64,000 nucleotides of DNA from Acidobacteriota bacterium (GCA_026394075.1 JAPKYX010000072.1:19156-83155); one strand, 5' to 3'. Counted from the first letter of the stretch, positions 30,405 to 40,058 are shown. Program-made: numbers and translations. Notes: a model not told the origin generated them from the letters alone.

Positions 30405-31741
30405 GCGTAGCCCTCCGGGCGGACCGTCTCCTGCGGCAAGTTTCCACCCAGGCTTTGCAAAACGCCTTGCCGTTCACTCCGGTTCCAGATCCATTGCACG
30501 GGCAGCGAAAGAATGATCAGACGGAAAAGCACGGCTTCCAGGCTTTGTGTGATCAGGTAGACCGACAGCAGCAGGAGAATGACGTACTGTGTAATCCAAC
30601 GTGCGCCATCAACGGTCGCCCGCCGCCAGAAATAGCCGTAGACCCAACCGCATAAATAGGCAAACGGGATGCAGCCCCAAGCGAATTCGACCCACGTGTC
30701 GGCCACCATCGCTGCGGCCGCTCCCGGTACTTCCTTCCAGCCCATCACTGCCTGCATACCTTCGCCCGCCACACCGGCGTTCTGTTCCAACTCCGGCACC
30801 GTGTCGGCATACTTGGTCGGCCAGATAGCGCGTGGAATGGGCCGGACAAAGATCTGTGCCAGGACCCGTTTGCCCCAGAAGAACTTTCCCGTCTGGTCCG
30901 CCGTAATGATGCAACCCGTTCCGAAGATGTATTCGTTGGACTCCGCCGCGTTGGCAATGTCGGCCATCTTGTCGGTAGACAACTCCTCGTTACTGCCAAT
31001 ATAGATGGCACCACGGTTGGCGACCAGGAAAAGCATGAACAGCCCCAGGGCTACGCCGGCCCCGGCCGCCACCGCCAATCGAGGTCTTTCGTTTCGGGCC
31101 ATGTACCAAGAAACGCCTACTCCTACGGCCAGCACGAAGGTGGGGCCCCGCCGGGCACCGAGCACCGCCTGGATCAACCAGGGTGTTGCGAACGTGATCA
31201 CTGCTCCCCACCAGAGCATACTCTTTGGCGCGGAGAGTGAAGGCGAAAGCAACAACAGCAGCGCAGCGAGCAGAAGATAGACTGAATCCCGGACGTAGCC
31301 TAGTTCAATAGCGTAGAGGCCTCCGTACCCGGAACCAAATGCATTCGCGAGTCCACCGGCGGCGCTCACCATAAAAAGCCAGGCCACCATCCCCACCGCA
31401 CCCATTCCCAGTGCCCCGCGTCGCAAGGTTTCGGCGTCGGGCTGCGGGAAGGAAAGCCGTGGTCCAATTGCCGACGGCGCGTGCGTCCCGCTCAGGCAGC
31501 CCCAACTGAAGGCGATCAGGACCGCCAGTGCCAACGATTGGCCAAAGACGGCTTGGTCTTCACTGACGTATGAAAACAGCTCACCTGATTCGATCAAACT
31601 CATCGGCATGTAGCCATAGATGAAGACAAACATCGGTAGCGTGCAGACGAGTGGATGAAAGACGTCACCTGTGCTGAAATAGGCATACAACAGCCCCGCC
31701 ACAGCCACGGCAATGGTCAGCCAGACCAGCGTAGTCAGCAT
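30401..31741 (-). CDS. O-antigen/EPS polymerase (Wzy-like)
   Basis: 446 residues, with about ten to eleven hydrophobic helices and a large central loop (residues about 245-330) that contains RGAIYIGSNEELS and FGTGCIITADQTGKFFWGKR, ending before IPRAIWPTKY. A large periplasmic loop in a polytopic protein with FxxRPIPRxxWPxK is a common feature of Wzy and related oligosaccharide-repeat polymerases. The protein would join lipid-linked repeats in the periplasm. Overlap with both neighbours (ATG overlaps the GT4 stop by seven bases upstream; its stop overlaps the next GT4 by four) places it firmly in the operon. Wzy proteins share little sequence, so the call rests mainly on topology and context. 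Confidence 0.8.
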   Translation of the reverse strand: MLTTLVWLTIAVAVAGLLYAYFSTGDVFHPLVCTLPMFVFIYGYMPMSLIESGELFSYVSEDQAVFGQSLALAVLIAFSWGCLSGTHAPSAIGPRLSFPQPDAETLRRGALGMGAVGMVAWLFMVSAAGGLANAFGSGYGGLYAIELGYVRDSVYLLLAALLLLLSPSLSAPKSMLWWGAVITFATPWLIQAVLGARRGPTFVLAVGVGVSWYMARNERPRLAVAAGAGVALGLFMLFLVANRGAIYIGSNEELSTDKMADIANAAESNEYIFGTGCIITADQTGKFFWGKRVLAQIFVRPIPRAIWPTKYADTVPELEQNAGVAGEGMQAVMGWKEVPGAAAAMVADTWVEFAWGCIPFAYLCGWVYGYFWRRATVDGARWITQYVILLLLSVYLITQSLEAVLFRLIILSLPVQWIWNRSERQGVLQSLGGNLPQETVRPEGYA

Positions 31742-32958
31742 TCGCGGTTCATTCCGGCCCGCACCGCCGCGGTCAAACGGTCTGCCAATCCATCTATTGT
31801 TTGATGAGGAAGAAGCCGAGAGCCAGCAGCCAAGCTAGGAAGCAACGCCGGTTCCCGCAAGAGCCGCTGGAGCAGTGCTGCTGTATTCTCCGCGGTCAAC
31901 GGGTCAATGAACAGGCCATTCTGGCCCTCGCGCACGACGTCGCCACAGTAGCGTGACGCCAGCACCGGCAGCTTCCAGGCCTGCGCCTCCAATTGAGTCA
32001 GTCCGAAGCCATCGGAAAACGTCGGAAACAAAAACACGTCGGCGCTCTGGTACTGCGCCGCCACCGCCGAACGCGGCACCGCGCCATGCCAACGCAGCAC
32101 GGGGTGTTTGATCATCGCTTCGGTCCTCTCCACTTGGACGGGACCCACCACGTGAATTTCCACCGGCTCACCTTTCAGTAAATCGGCCGCTCGCATTACC
32201 AGATGAATCCCCTTGCGAAGCCCGGCTTGCCCGAGGAATAGCACACGCAGCGGGCGGCCCGGAAAAAATGAGGCCGGGTAGTGACGCGCAAACTCCGCCG
32301 CCCCCAGCGGCGGTGCCAGCACCAGCGGCACTACCTGAAGTTTGGCAGAAGGCACGCCTTCCACCACCAGGGCTTGTCGCGCGAATTCGGAATTCACCAT
32401 CACCGTGTCTGCCAGTGCGCATTCTTTCTGCCAGCTCTCCCAATATGTGAGCGGCGCGGGTTCCCAGTGTCCGGTGCCCCAGTCCTCTCGTGCGCGCAAC
32501 GACGCTACGATCCGTTCCTCTTCCGGTCCCGGATCGATCTGGCCGAGCACGGTTCGCCAACCCAGCTCCCGCGCAAAGTGGAGCAGTTCGCGCGCGGCGT
32601 AGCTGTATGCAAATACCACTGGCTCCGCTGGCCGCAGCCGCCGCGAACGCCACCTCTGGAGCACCCAGTCTTGAAACTGTTCGTTGTAGCCGATAATCCG
32701 CGACCACCCCGACCGCCGCCTCATCGCGGTATAGGCTTGATAAGTGAGCGAGCTCCAGTTGCGGGCCTCGACGTGGGCGGTGGACAGGCTGGCCTCATAG
32801 CGGCCCGCCAAGCGACGGTTCAACCCGGCCGGACGACCATGGGGCGGCCACCACAAGTCCGTGTACAAAGAATCGAGCAGACCCGCCTGGTGGAGTGATC
32901 GCGGAATCGCGTAGTGCTCCCGGGCCCCGATTTGGCAACAAATCCAACGCTCGCTCAT
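31735..32958 (-). CDS. Glycosyltransferase family 4
   Basis: The start at 32958 is chosen because ATG overlaps the previous stop (ATGA 32955-32958); an upstream extension would lie inside the preceding gene. 407 residues, beginning MSERWICCQIGAREHYAIPR. GT-B features: TVLGQIDPGPEEERIV, SEFARQALVVEGVP, the linker VVPLVLAPP, then RVLFLGQAGLRKGIHLVMRA and FPTFSDGFGLTQLEAQAWKLPV with the conserved E-x7-E-like phosphate site. It resembles GT4 enzymes that keep the REHYA opening. Donor and acceptor are unknown; the next gene downstream is the Wzy polymerase. Confidence 0.85.
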   Translation of the reverse strand: MSERWICCQIGAREHYAIPRSLHQAGLLDSLYTDLWWPPHGRPAGLNRRLAGRYEASLSTAHVEARNWSSLTYQAYTAMRRRSGWSRIIGYNEQFQDWVLQRWRSRRLRPAEPVVFAYSYAARELLHFARELGWRTVLGQIDPGPEEERIVASLRAREDWGTGHWEPAPLTYWESWQKECALADTVMVNSEFARQALVVEGVPSAKLQVVPLVLAPPLGAAEFARHYPASFFPGRPLRVLFLGQAGLRKGIHLVMRAADLLKGEPVEIHVVGPVQVERTEAMIKHPVLRWHGAVPRSAVAAQYQSADVFLFPTFSDGFGLTQLEAQAWKLPVLASRYCGDVVREGQNGLFIDPLTAENTAALLQRLLREPALLPSLAAGSRLLPHQTIDGLADRLTAAVRAGMNREC

Positions 32959-34106
32959 GCGGAACCAAACATCTGCCGCGTGACCAGCACAGCGTTCCGC
33001 TCCCAGGAATTGTCGCGCACGTAGCCTTCCCAATCTGGCGCCGGAATGCCCTGGAGCCAGCGCGCCAGCCCGTCTTTGATGGCAGCCGCGCTATCGGGTT
33101 CCACGCGGATGCCCAGGCCGTAGCGCTCTGTCAGCGACCACAACGCGCCGGGGCCGGAGGATACCAGACAGGGCCGGCGGAACTGGACGGCGGTATTTAG
33201 CACACCACTGGCCGAGCGGAAATGGCGGCTATAGGTTAACAAAATCAAATCAGCAACTTCAAAATAGGGCGCAACTTCACCGGCAGGCACAAACCCCGGC
33301 AGGAACCGGCAGCGTTCCGCCACGCCCAACTGGGTCGCCAATGCCTGATACTCAGGAACGAGCGCCGCCCCAGCGCTGGCCTCCTGCCCCACCACTAGCA
33401 GCCACAGACTGGGATGATGGGCCATCGCCTCCAGAACCAGCGGCAGGTTCTTGCCCGCGCGGATCTGCCCAAACGACAACATTACGTGCGCGTCCTCCGG
33501 AATGCCCCATTGCTCGCGCAGCGCGGCGCTCGTGGGACCGCCCCGGCCCGCGGGAAACTCATACGGCCCATGCGGCACCACGGTAACCGCGACCGAGGCA
33601 GGGATCCGCGCTTCTTCGCGAGATACGGCCTCATGCACAAAGACATCGCTCAAATAGGAATAGCCGCTGCGGACGGACCAATCATGAAACCACCGCGGAC
33701 CCACCACGTAATCGCGGACCGGGTCATGCAGTATCGCGGCAAAGCGGACACCCCGTGCAGCCAGCAACCGCAGGGCGGGCGCCCAGCCAGGTGAGCCATA
33801 TTCGCTATAGGTAGCCATCAGCACGTGCCGGTAATTACGCTGCTGGATGTAGCGTCGCAGCGTGTCCAGATTGCCGATAATGCGCACGGCGCTATGAGCT
33901 GCCCGTTGCCAACGCGCTCCACCGGTACCGAATTCAGGGTGAAGGCTCGCCTCGCGCCGAACTTTTGGGCTACTGCCAGGCACGCTCGAATCCGCCGCCA
34001 GCAGCGTCACTTCCACACCCTGCGCAGCCAGAGCTTCGGTCTGCTTCAACGCATAGTCGTAAATGCCGCCCAAGGCCACCGGACAATAGACCAGTAAACG
34101 ACGCAC
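32955..34106 (-). CDS. Glycosyltransferase family 4
   Basis: The start is placed at a GTG (34104-34106), giving MRRLLVYCPVALGGIYDYAL, which is the normal GT4 opening; the longer reading frame runs back through the preceding pseudogene. 383 residues. C-terminal domain: VMLSFGQIRAGKNLPLVLEA, LLVVGQEA, RFLPGFVPAGEVAPYFEVAD and LLTYSRHFRSASGVLNTAVQ, the last being the position of the usual SxxExFGxxxxEA signature. Here Glu is replaced by an SASGVL segment, as in a subset of GT4 proteins. It probably adds a sugar to the EPS intermediate. The stop overlaps the next GT4 start by four bases. Confidence 0.8.
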   Translation of the reverse strand: MRRLLVYCPVALGGIYDYALKQTEALAAQGVEVTLLAADSSVPGSSPKVRREASLHPEFGTGGARWQRAAHSAVRIIGNLDTLRRYIQQRNYRHVLMATYSEYGSPGWAPALRLLAARGVRFAAILHDPVRDYVVGPRWFHDWSVRSGYSYLSDVFVHEAVSREEARIPASVAVTVVPHGPYEFPAGRGGPTSAALREQWGIPEDAHVMLSFGQIRAGKNLPLVLEAMAHHPSLWLLVVGQEASAGAALVPEYQALATQLGVAERCRFLPGFVPAGEVAPYFEVADLILLTYSRHFRSASGVLNTAVQFRRPCLVSSGPGALWSLTERYGLGIRVEPDSAAAIKDGLARWLQGIPAPDWEGYVRDNSWERNAVLVTRQMFGSA

Positions 34107-34873
34107 TAGAATTGCTCCGCCCGCCGCGGGTCGGCCTGGCCGGGCAGGACATCGCACAGCGCCTCCGCGTTGCCCGCCAACCGGCCCCACCGGTCAATTG
34201 GATCACTCAGCCGCGCACCTTTCAGATTGCTAGCCAAGCTTTTCAACCAATGCGTCAGCAGCACTTCAGGGAACGCCGACATTTCCCCCTTGCGGTAGAG
34301 ATAGTTGGGGTTCATCACCTGCGCATAGCCAAACCGCCGGCCGGAACCTCGGCTGCGGCAAGTTCTCATCAAACTCCGTTTGACACATCGCAGCTGCGCG
34401 GGCGCTCATGTTATAGCCATACAGCGGGCGTTGATCCACCAATATGCAGGGACGCTGGTCCAGGGGCCGCCCGCACAACATCCCGGGCATCCGCCCGTGA
34501 AACATACTCCTTCAGCACGTTCTCGCCCAGCGCGACCACCTCAGGGCGGTCCGAGAAAAGCCGCTGCGTGAGCTCCAGAAAGTCCGAGACCAGCTCCACA
34601 TCATCATCAAGGAACGAGATCAGCTCGATTTCAGGCAACACCCGGGCCACAGCCCGATTCCGCTGCATGCACAGGCCTCGCGGGCCAGTCACCACTTGTA
34701 CATCACCGCGCTGCTCCAGCCCGGAGGGCACATCATCGAGACTGGACGCCGAGACGATAATCTGTGCAGGCCGCACTGTCTGCCGCCTGATCGAATCCAG
34801 GGTGTCGGTCAAACACCGGGGCCCGGCCCAACGTGGGAATCATGATCGCCAGTGATGGAGACAGTTGCGGCAC
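34106..34873 (-). pseudogene. Broken family 2 glycosyltransferase
   Basis: The remains of one GT2 gene run through three frames. Frame one (34873 to about 34813) encodes SLAIMIPTLGRAPV. A single extra T near 34813 shifts to TDTLDSIRRQTVRPAQIIVS, which continues to SFLDDDVELVSDFLELTQRL (DDD metal site). A second shift before about 34480 leads to QRPLYGYNMSARAAAM. A third near 34370 returns to the original frame for RRFGYAQVMNPNYLYRKGEM and the C-terminus. Between FDENLP and RGSGRRFGYAQ roughly 30-35 residues expected in this family are missing, including the usual ED catalytic-base region. Even with the frame shifts corrected, it would therefore lack a key part. The rest of the operon is intact, so this residue is probably no longer added to the EPS. 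Confidence 0.8.
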
Positions 34874-34885
34874 AGTGAGGCCATG

Positions 34886-35425
34886 CTATCCGAGAAACGC
34901 CTTGAAGTTCAGACGATACGTGAGGTCGCGGCGGCGCTCCCCAATAGGCCGGGCCGGGTTGCCGGCGACGATCGTGAAGGGGGCTACATCCTTGGTGACC
35001 ACCGCGCCCGCAGCCACCACCGCCCCTTCGCCAATGGTCACACCCGGTAAGACCAGCGCCCGGTAGCCGATCCAGGCATGGTCGCCAATCACCACCGGCC
35101 CGCCGCGATCAGCAAAGGTAGCCGAATGCGGATCGTGGCCCAGCGTCAAGATGGAGGCCTCCGGACCAATTGAGACATCGGAACCAGTCCGGATCTCATA
35201 AGTCCGGCCATCTAGCAGACAGCCAAAGTTGATCACATTGCGGCTGCCGAGATGGATCTTGCGCCCCTGCAAAAACCGGCAGTTCATCAGGACATTGGTT
35301 CCGTCGCCGATCCTGGCCAACCACCTCCGCAGGTACGCGTTCCTGAGGTGCTGCGAAGGGAAAGACTTCACCCACTGGTTGTACCCATAGGCCAGGATTG
35401 AACCGGCCAATAGTCGTTCATTCAC
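34886..35425 (-). CDS. LbH-fold acetyltransferase (WbbJ/CatB-like)
   Basis: The start is set at the GTG (35423-35425) that overlaps the previous stop (GTGA); the reading frame extends three codons further. 179 residues. Hexapeptide repeats are clear: IGDGTNVLMNCRFLQGRKIH, VSIGPEASILTLGHDPHSAT with the catalytic-type His, then VVIGDHAWIGYRALVLPGVT and IGEGAVVAAGAVVTKDV, ending IVAGNPARPIGER. This is an acetyl-CoA-dependent sugar O-acetyltransferase of the left-handed beta-helix class. The window therefore encodes two O-acetyltransferases for the EPS (the other is wcaF). The first about 40 residues (LAYGYNQWVKSFPSQHLRN) are a non-repeat cap. Confidence 0.82.
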   Translation of the reverse strand: MNERLLAGSILAYGYNQWVKSFPSQHLRNAYLRRWLARIGDGTNVLMNCRFLQGRKIHLGSRNVINFGCLLDGRTYEIRTGSDVSIGPEASILTLGHDPHSATFADRGGPVVIGDHAWIGYRALVLPGVTIGEGAVVAAGAVVTKDVAPFTIVAGNPARPIGERRRDLTYRLNFKAFLG

Positions 35426-36621
35426 GGCTGACACAGTAGTTGGCGGAAATTGCGAACTGAGAAATGGTCGCGTGCCAACGGCATTCTGGAAAGAGCCAAC
35501 TGGCGAAGTGATTCGTACTGCACATCCGCTTGGTGTATCGCCTCGACCAGGCTTTCCACATCGCCATCCCTGGAGAAGACAGCCGCCCCCAGTTGCCCGG
35601 CTTGACTGGCCAAGGTGGTGCCGCTGGTGATCACCATCGGAACTCCATTCACCATCGCCTCCACCGCGACCCGAGACACTCGCAAGCCATAGGAGCTTCG
35701 CCGGTAGGGCAACAAGAGAAGTTGCGTGGCCCGCAAGTACGTAGCGTACTCGCCTTCCTCAAAGTAGCGATTGATGAGAGTTACCTGGGGGCGGCCTTCC
35801 AGAACCCGCCAATCCGCCGCTTGCCCGCCGATGTTCTGCAAGACGAAACGGGCGCGCGAACCGGGATAGCGCGCCAGGTAACGATCCACCGCCGTGATCA
35901 AGACATCAACACCCTTCTCATGGCGGGCGCCGCCATAGGAAGCCATCACTAGGCCACCCTCGGGCGCGGAAGACGGCCCGCTGAAGACGGGCTCCACGGG
36001 ATGCGGAGCATAACGCACTTGCAGCCCTGTCAACTGGGCAAGCGCCGTGCTCATCTGCTCGGTCTCCGCCGCCAGCACCACGCGCCCCGCCTGGATCTCC
36101 GGCTTCAGCAAGCGGAGCAACTGGCGAAAGAGGCGGGCGCTGGCGGCCGCGTCCCAGGCTGCGGCACCGGTGGTGGGCTCGGCGGTAATCGGAGCCGAGG
36201 GGAAGAACAAAATCGCCCGGCTGCGTTTCCCTGCCAGCGGCCCCTTCAACAAGGCTACCCAGCCCAATAGATGATGCACCAGCACTGTGGGCACGAAGAT
36301 GACGTTCTGGTCCGGCTGGCCCTTTAGCCAGTGAGCCACGCGCTGGTAGGTCTGCCAGCCGTGGGAGGGCACCCGCCAGTAGCGCGTAAGCGCGGGCGCT
36401 CCATCGCTCATTCGGTGCCAGATGGAGGCCGGCAGCACAGGCTGCGCGGGCAAGCCTTCCACGATGAACGGCTGCGCGGTGCTTTCGGCCAGCACCGTCA
36501 CCGGATCCCCCAACCCCGCCAGCGCCTGGGTGAAGGTGCGGACGTACTCAAACCAATGTCCCGTGCGGTCGCGGAGTGCGTCCTCGACGATCAGCCATCG
36601 CAAAGCGCTTATGATTGCCAC
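35422..36621 (-). CDS. Glycosyltransferase family 4
   Basis: 399 residues, GTG start, overlapping the end of the upstream GT2 gene by 13 bases. The N-terminal part starts LRWLIVEDALRDRTGHWFEY. The C-terminal domain includes VMASYGGARHEKGVDVLITA, RFVLQNIGGQ, YATYLRATQLLLLPYRRSSY and GLRVSRVAVEAMVNGVPMVI, in which the conserved Glu-x7-Glu is replaced by a GLRVS..AVEAM variant. This pattern is frequent in GT4 enzymes of EPS clusters. Donor and acceptor unknown. Confidence 0.8.
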   Translation of the reverse strand: MAIISALRWLIVEDALRDRTGHWFEYVRTFTQALAGLGDPVTVLAESTAQPFIVEGLPAQPVLPASIWHRMSDGAPALTRYWRVPSHGWQTYQRVAHWLKGQPDQNVIFVPTVLVHHLLGWVALLKGPLAGKRSRAILFFPSAPITAEPTTGAAAWDAAASARLFRQLLRLLKPEIQAGRVVLAAETEQMSTALAQLTGLQVRYAPHPVEPVFSGPSSAPEGGLVMASYGGARHEKGVDVLITAVDRYLARYPGSRARFVLQNIGGQAADWRVLEGRPQVTLINRYFEEGEYATYLRATQLLLLPYRRSSYGLRVSRVAVEAMVNGVPMVITSGTTLASQAGQLGAAVFSRDGDVESLVEAIHQADVQYESLRQLALSRMPLARDHFSVRNFRQLLCQP

Positions 36622-37643
36622 CGCTCCCGCCGCCCTGCCGGCCGGTAGCCCAACTGGCCCAGCAGTGCCACCTGTCCGGGCTGCATGGGCCCGGCCTGAA
36701 ACGAAGAATGGGCCCGTCCGCCGGTGAGCCTCGATTGCAGACCTCCGCCCCAGCGTTCCAGTTGGCGATGCCAGCGGTAGGCCCGCGTGGACGGTTGCTC
36801 AGAGACAACGGCCCGCAACTGCCGGGCGATTTCTGGATCACCACCCGGAAGCGGCTTGAGATCCTCGGCGGCCTCCCAAAGCCTCCGCCGGTACCCGAAC
36901 CACTGTAGTGGCTCCACACCATGCGCCAGGCAGGCGGTCCGCGCCGACAACAGAAACCGGGCCCAGTTCTCAATCCGCTGCCTCGCCCACGCAGGTGATT
37001 CGGTCATCTTGCCGCCTTCACCGAGGCGGTAGAACTCGATGGTCCCGCGCGTATGGACTACGCGGGCCCCAGCCAGCAGACAGTTCAGAAACATCGCCTG
37101 ATCTTCGGCAATCACGAACTCCTCGGGAAAGCCCAGCGCTTTCTCGACAATGGTGCGGCGGAACAGCCCGGCATGCGGCACGATGGACCAGTACGTCAGC
37201 AGTGTCTCCACCAAGCGCTCGGGCGGCGGCAGGCCGCCTTGTTGGAACACGTGGTTGTCCGGGAGAAATCGATCACCCTCGAAGTGGCCCTTCACCCATG
37301 GGCCATAAGCGATATCGGCGCCACTGGCTTCAAGCGCCCCCACTTGGATTTCCTGCTTGTTGGCGGCCGCCAGGTCATCGCTATCAAAGAAATGGACAAA
37401 CTGACCGCGGGACTCGCTGAAGCCTTTGTTGCGAGCTGCCGCTGGGCCCCGGTTGGTTTGGCGGATCACACGCACAGGCGGCCCGAAAGCGGCCGCCGCC
37501 GCTGCGGTGTCGTCCGTAGAGCCATCGTCGACGACGATGATCTCATCGGCCGCCAGCGTTTGCGCCATCAGGCTCCGCAACGTCTCACCGATCAGCGCCG
37601 CCCGGTTGTAGGCCGGGATCACGACCGATAGCCGGATGCTCAA
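36609..37643 (-). CDS. Glycosyltransferase family 2
   Basis: The start is placed at a TTG (37641-37643) that overlaps the preceding stop (TTGA); upstream codons lie in the preceding gene. 344 residues. GT-A motifs: LSVVIPAYNRAALIGETLRS, EIIVVDDGSTDDTAAAA, GPAAARNKGFSESRG and the FFDSDD metal-binding site (about residue 83). An AEDQAMFLNC segment (about 172-181) supplies the catalytic-base ED. The N-terminal 115 residues are a canonical GT2. The other GT2 of the operon (34106-34873) is broken, so this is the only intact GT2 seen. Substrate unknown. Confidence 0.87.
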   Translation of the reverse strand: MSIRLSVVIPAYNRAALIGETLRSLMAQTLAADEIIVVDDGSTDDTAAAAAAFGPPVRVIRQTNRGPAAARNKGFSESRGQFVHFFDSDDLAAANKQEIQVGALEASGADIAYGPWVKGHFEGDRFLPDNHVFQQGGLPPPERLVETLLTYWSIVPHAGLFRRTIVEKALGFPEEFVIAEDQAMFLNCLLAGARVVHTRGTIEFYRLGEGGKMTESPAWARQRIENWARFLLSARTACLAHGVEPLQWFGYRRRLWEAAEDLKPLPGGDPEIARQLRAVVSEQPSTRAYRWHRQLERWGGGLQSRLTGGRAHSSFQAGPMQPGQVALLGQLGYRPAGRRERWQS

Positions 37644-38764
37644 CTGCGCACGCCCGCCTGTTTCCAAAGCGCCAGCAGTTGCTGAGTGGGATCCAGTCGG
37701 GCCATCTGCATTACGCGCACATGCGCCCGCTGTCCCATGGCCGGCCATTGCTCCCGGACGTGCCAGGCCCGCTCCAAGGCCTGATGGAAGGAATAGGCTG
37801 TTGAGCCTTCGGCAATGAAGCCAGTATCGCCCTCATCGATCAACTCGCGATTCCCACCCACGTCGGTGGCAACTACCGGCCGACCCAGCATCATCGCCTC
37901 CAGCGCGGCCAGCGGCAGGCCTTCTCCATGCGAAGGCAAGACCAGCACGTGATTGTCGCGCCAGATCTCTTCCAAGCCATTGACGAACCCGGCGAAGCTT
38001 ACGCGGTCCTGCAGTTGGAACAGGCTGACCAATCGCTCGAGATCCTCACGGTCCGGGCCGCTTCCATAAAAGGTCAGGTGCCAGGCGCGTTCGCGCCATA
38101 CCGGCTGCCGCAGGATGTCCAACAGGATGTCCTGGCCCTTCCAGAGCATCTCGAAGCGGGCCACCGAGGCCCAGCGGACGCCGCCCTCCATAGCGGGCCA
38201 GGCCAAGGGCCGGGCGCTGTTCTCCCGTACCGGATTGGGCAGCAGCCAGCCTTGCGGAGGCTCCACGGCAAACTGGCGCCGGGCTTCGTCGAGATTGCGT
38301 TGCGAGAGAAAAATGCATCCCGCACTCTTGGCCATTACTTTCCGTACGGCCACGCGCTCACCGGGCGTCACGGGAAGGTGGGCAGAGTTGAACTGGCAAA
38401 AGAGTATGTAAGGAGTCCGTGTCTGGGTGAGGCTTTCCACCAAACCAGGCACGTAACACATGGCTGGGAGGGACCCCAGCGAGACAAGGATGGCGTCAAA
38501 CTGATCTAGCTCGGAAACCGGGAAGGTGGCGCGCAATGCCTCTTTCCAGGGCTGCAGGCGGGCCAATCGCAGTACATTCCACTGCTTCACAACCCCGCCC
38601 CGCGCGACCAATTCCTTGATCGGGGCCGCAGCGGCGATATCCGGATGCAGGAAGGCCGTTACCTGCTGGCCTTCCTCAAGACCCCGCATCGCGGCCAAAT
38701 GCCATACCGTCTCGCTGCCGGCCCAGGAGCAGCCTCGCATGTTGGAAATGATGGCTAGCTTCAT
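37640..38764 (-). CDS. Glycosyltransferase family 4
   Basis: The start at 38764 is the ATG overlapping the previous stop (ATGA); MKLAIISNMRGCSWAGSETV is a typical N-terminal GT4 loop. 374 residues. Other features: LLPNPVRENSARPLAW linker, ARFEMLWKGQDILLDILRQP, LTFYGSGPDREDLERLV, VSFAGFVNGLEEIW and VLPSHGEGLPLAALEAMMLG with the E-x7-E phosphate site, then VGGNRELI. It belongs to GT4 enzymes of EPS operons (hexose or deoxyhexose transfer). Position between two glycosyltransferases supports a role in the same repeat unit. Confidence 0.86.
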   Translation of the reverse strand: MKLAIISNMRGCSWAGSETVWHLAAMRGLEEGQQVTAFLHPDIAAAAPIKELVARGGVVKQWNVLRLARLQPWKEALRATFPVSELDQFDAILVSLGSLPAMCYVPGLVESLTQTRTPYILFCQFNSAHLPVTPGERVAVRKVMAKSAGCIFLSQRNLDEARRQFAVEPPQGWLLPNPVRENSARPLAWPAMEGGVRWASVARFEMLWKGQDILLDILRQPVWRERAWHLTFYGSGPDREDLERLVSLFQLQDRVSFAGFVNGLEEIWRDNHVLVLPSHGEGLPLAALEAMMLGRPVVATDVGGNRELIDEGDTGFIAEGSTAYSFHQALERAWHVREQWPAMGQRAHVRVMQMARLDPTQQLLALWKQAGVRS

Positions 38765-39948
38765 GATTGCGGCCCGCCACACAACCGCCGCATCTTCTCC
38801 ACCAGTCCGCCGTGGATCGTGTCTGGGTGAAACCGGTCCTCATACATCCGCCGGGCGTTCTGGATAAGTTGGGCTCGGCGGCTGGGGTCCGCCGCCAGAC
38901 GGCTGATCCGCTCGGCACAGGCTGTGGGAGCCGGATCGGTGACACACTCGGCGGAATCGTACTCGCGGGCCACGCGCACGGCTGATGAGTATTCCGGGGC
39001 CCAGATGAGAATGGGGCGGCGGAAGGATAGGTAGTCCAGAAACTTGGTCTTGAAGCTGGTCCGCTCTACATGAGCACAGTCGGCGTCAAAGCCCATGGGC
39101 AGTAGCAAGAGATCACTGCGACCGGCTTCAACTGCCAACTGGTCAAACGGTAGCCGTCCGCCAAACACCTTCGCCGCTGTGGCCCAGGCATCAAACTCGC
39201 CGCTCCAGCTCTGGAGGCTGCCAAAGATGCGAAAGCGGATGGCATCCTGCTGGGAACCGTAGTCCCGGATATGGGTTACGAGCGATTCAATCATCGGTCC
39301 GTACCAATCGCCCAAGCTGCCGCCAAAAAAGATCGTGAAGGGCTGGTACTCACTCCGTGGTGGTGCCGGGTCCTCGAGGGCCATACGCGCACCTGTGGGG
39401 TAGAGCACATGGGCATTGGGATGATCACCCAATGCTTCCTTCATCCCGTCGCTGGTACACAACGCCAGATCCGCTTCACGGTAAAACTGCAGGAAGCGGG
39501 CTTCAACGCGCGGACGGAATGGCTCTGCCGCGAGAAAGGCCCCATAGTCAAACCAGTCATTGAAACTAGCCACCAACGGCACACTCAAACGTCGTGCCAG
39601 TTGCTGGGCCGCCAGTGCTGTCCAATCCCATGACCCTGCCATGGTGAAGACCGCGTCTGGGCGGAATCTCTCCGCCGCTTGTGTCACGATCGATGGCAGC
39701 AAATGTCGGCCGTGCAGATACTCGGCTCCGTAGACCCAAGGCGCCAGACGGGTCCTCGTCAGACGCCGCCACAGCGCCGGAACCTGGAACAAGAGCGGAC
39801 GGTAAGTGATGGTGTACTGATGAACCTGATCGCTATTGGTGGCGACGAAGGTCTCAAAATCCGGTCGCTCCACGAAGTGCCGGTAGAAGGTCATCGCACT
39901 GCCCCAGGAAGGAAGTGGCGGCGTATAGCTGAGGAAGAAAATGCGCAT
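38761..39948 (-). CDS. Glycosyltransferase (GT4-like)
   Basis: 395 residues, starting MRIFFLSYTPPLPSWGSAMT. N-terminal domain: AVFTMAGSWDWTALAAQQLA and VASFNDWFDYGAFLA. C-terminal domain: FTIFFGGSLGDWYGPMIESL, FRIFGSLQSW, LLLLPMGFDADCAHVERTSF and KTKFLDYLSFRRPILIWAPE, where KxxDYLxxxRPI replaces the usual E-x7-E and is common in GT4/GT1-like sugar transferases. Weaker than the other GT4 calls because the GT4 motifs are degenerate. A 110-bp gap separates it from the epimerase gene upstream on the minus strand. Confidence 0.72.
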   Translation of the reverse strand: MRIFFLSYTPPLPSWGSAMTFYRHFVERPDFETFVATNSDQVHQYTITYRPLLFQVPALWRRLTRTRLAPWVYGAEYLHGRHLLPSIVTQAAERFRPDAVFTMAGSWDWTALAAQQLARRLSVPLVASFNDWFDYGAFLAAEPFRPRVEARFLQFYREADLALCTSDGMKEALGDHPNAHVLYPTGARMALEDPAPPRSEYQPFTIFFGGSLGDWYGPMIESLVTHIRDYGSQQDAIRFRIFGSLQSWSGEFDAWATAAKVFGGRLPFDQLAVEAGRSDLLLLPMGFDADCAHVERTSFKTKFLDYLSFRRPILIWAPEYSSAVRVAREYDSAECVTDPAPTACAERISRLAADPSRRAQLIQNARRMYEDRFHPDTIHGGLVEKMRRLCGGPQS

Positions 39949-40058
39949 CGCTGGGCCGGGCGGCGGAACTGCCCGTGGTGGACGTTATTCGTTAGGTGGA
40001 ATGAGCGTGCCGCGGCCGTCAAGAGTCAGTATCACGCGGAAGCTCTTATCACCAACGG

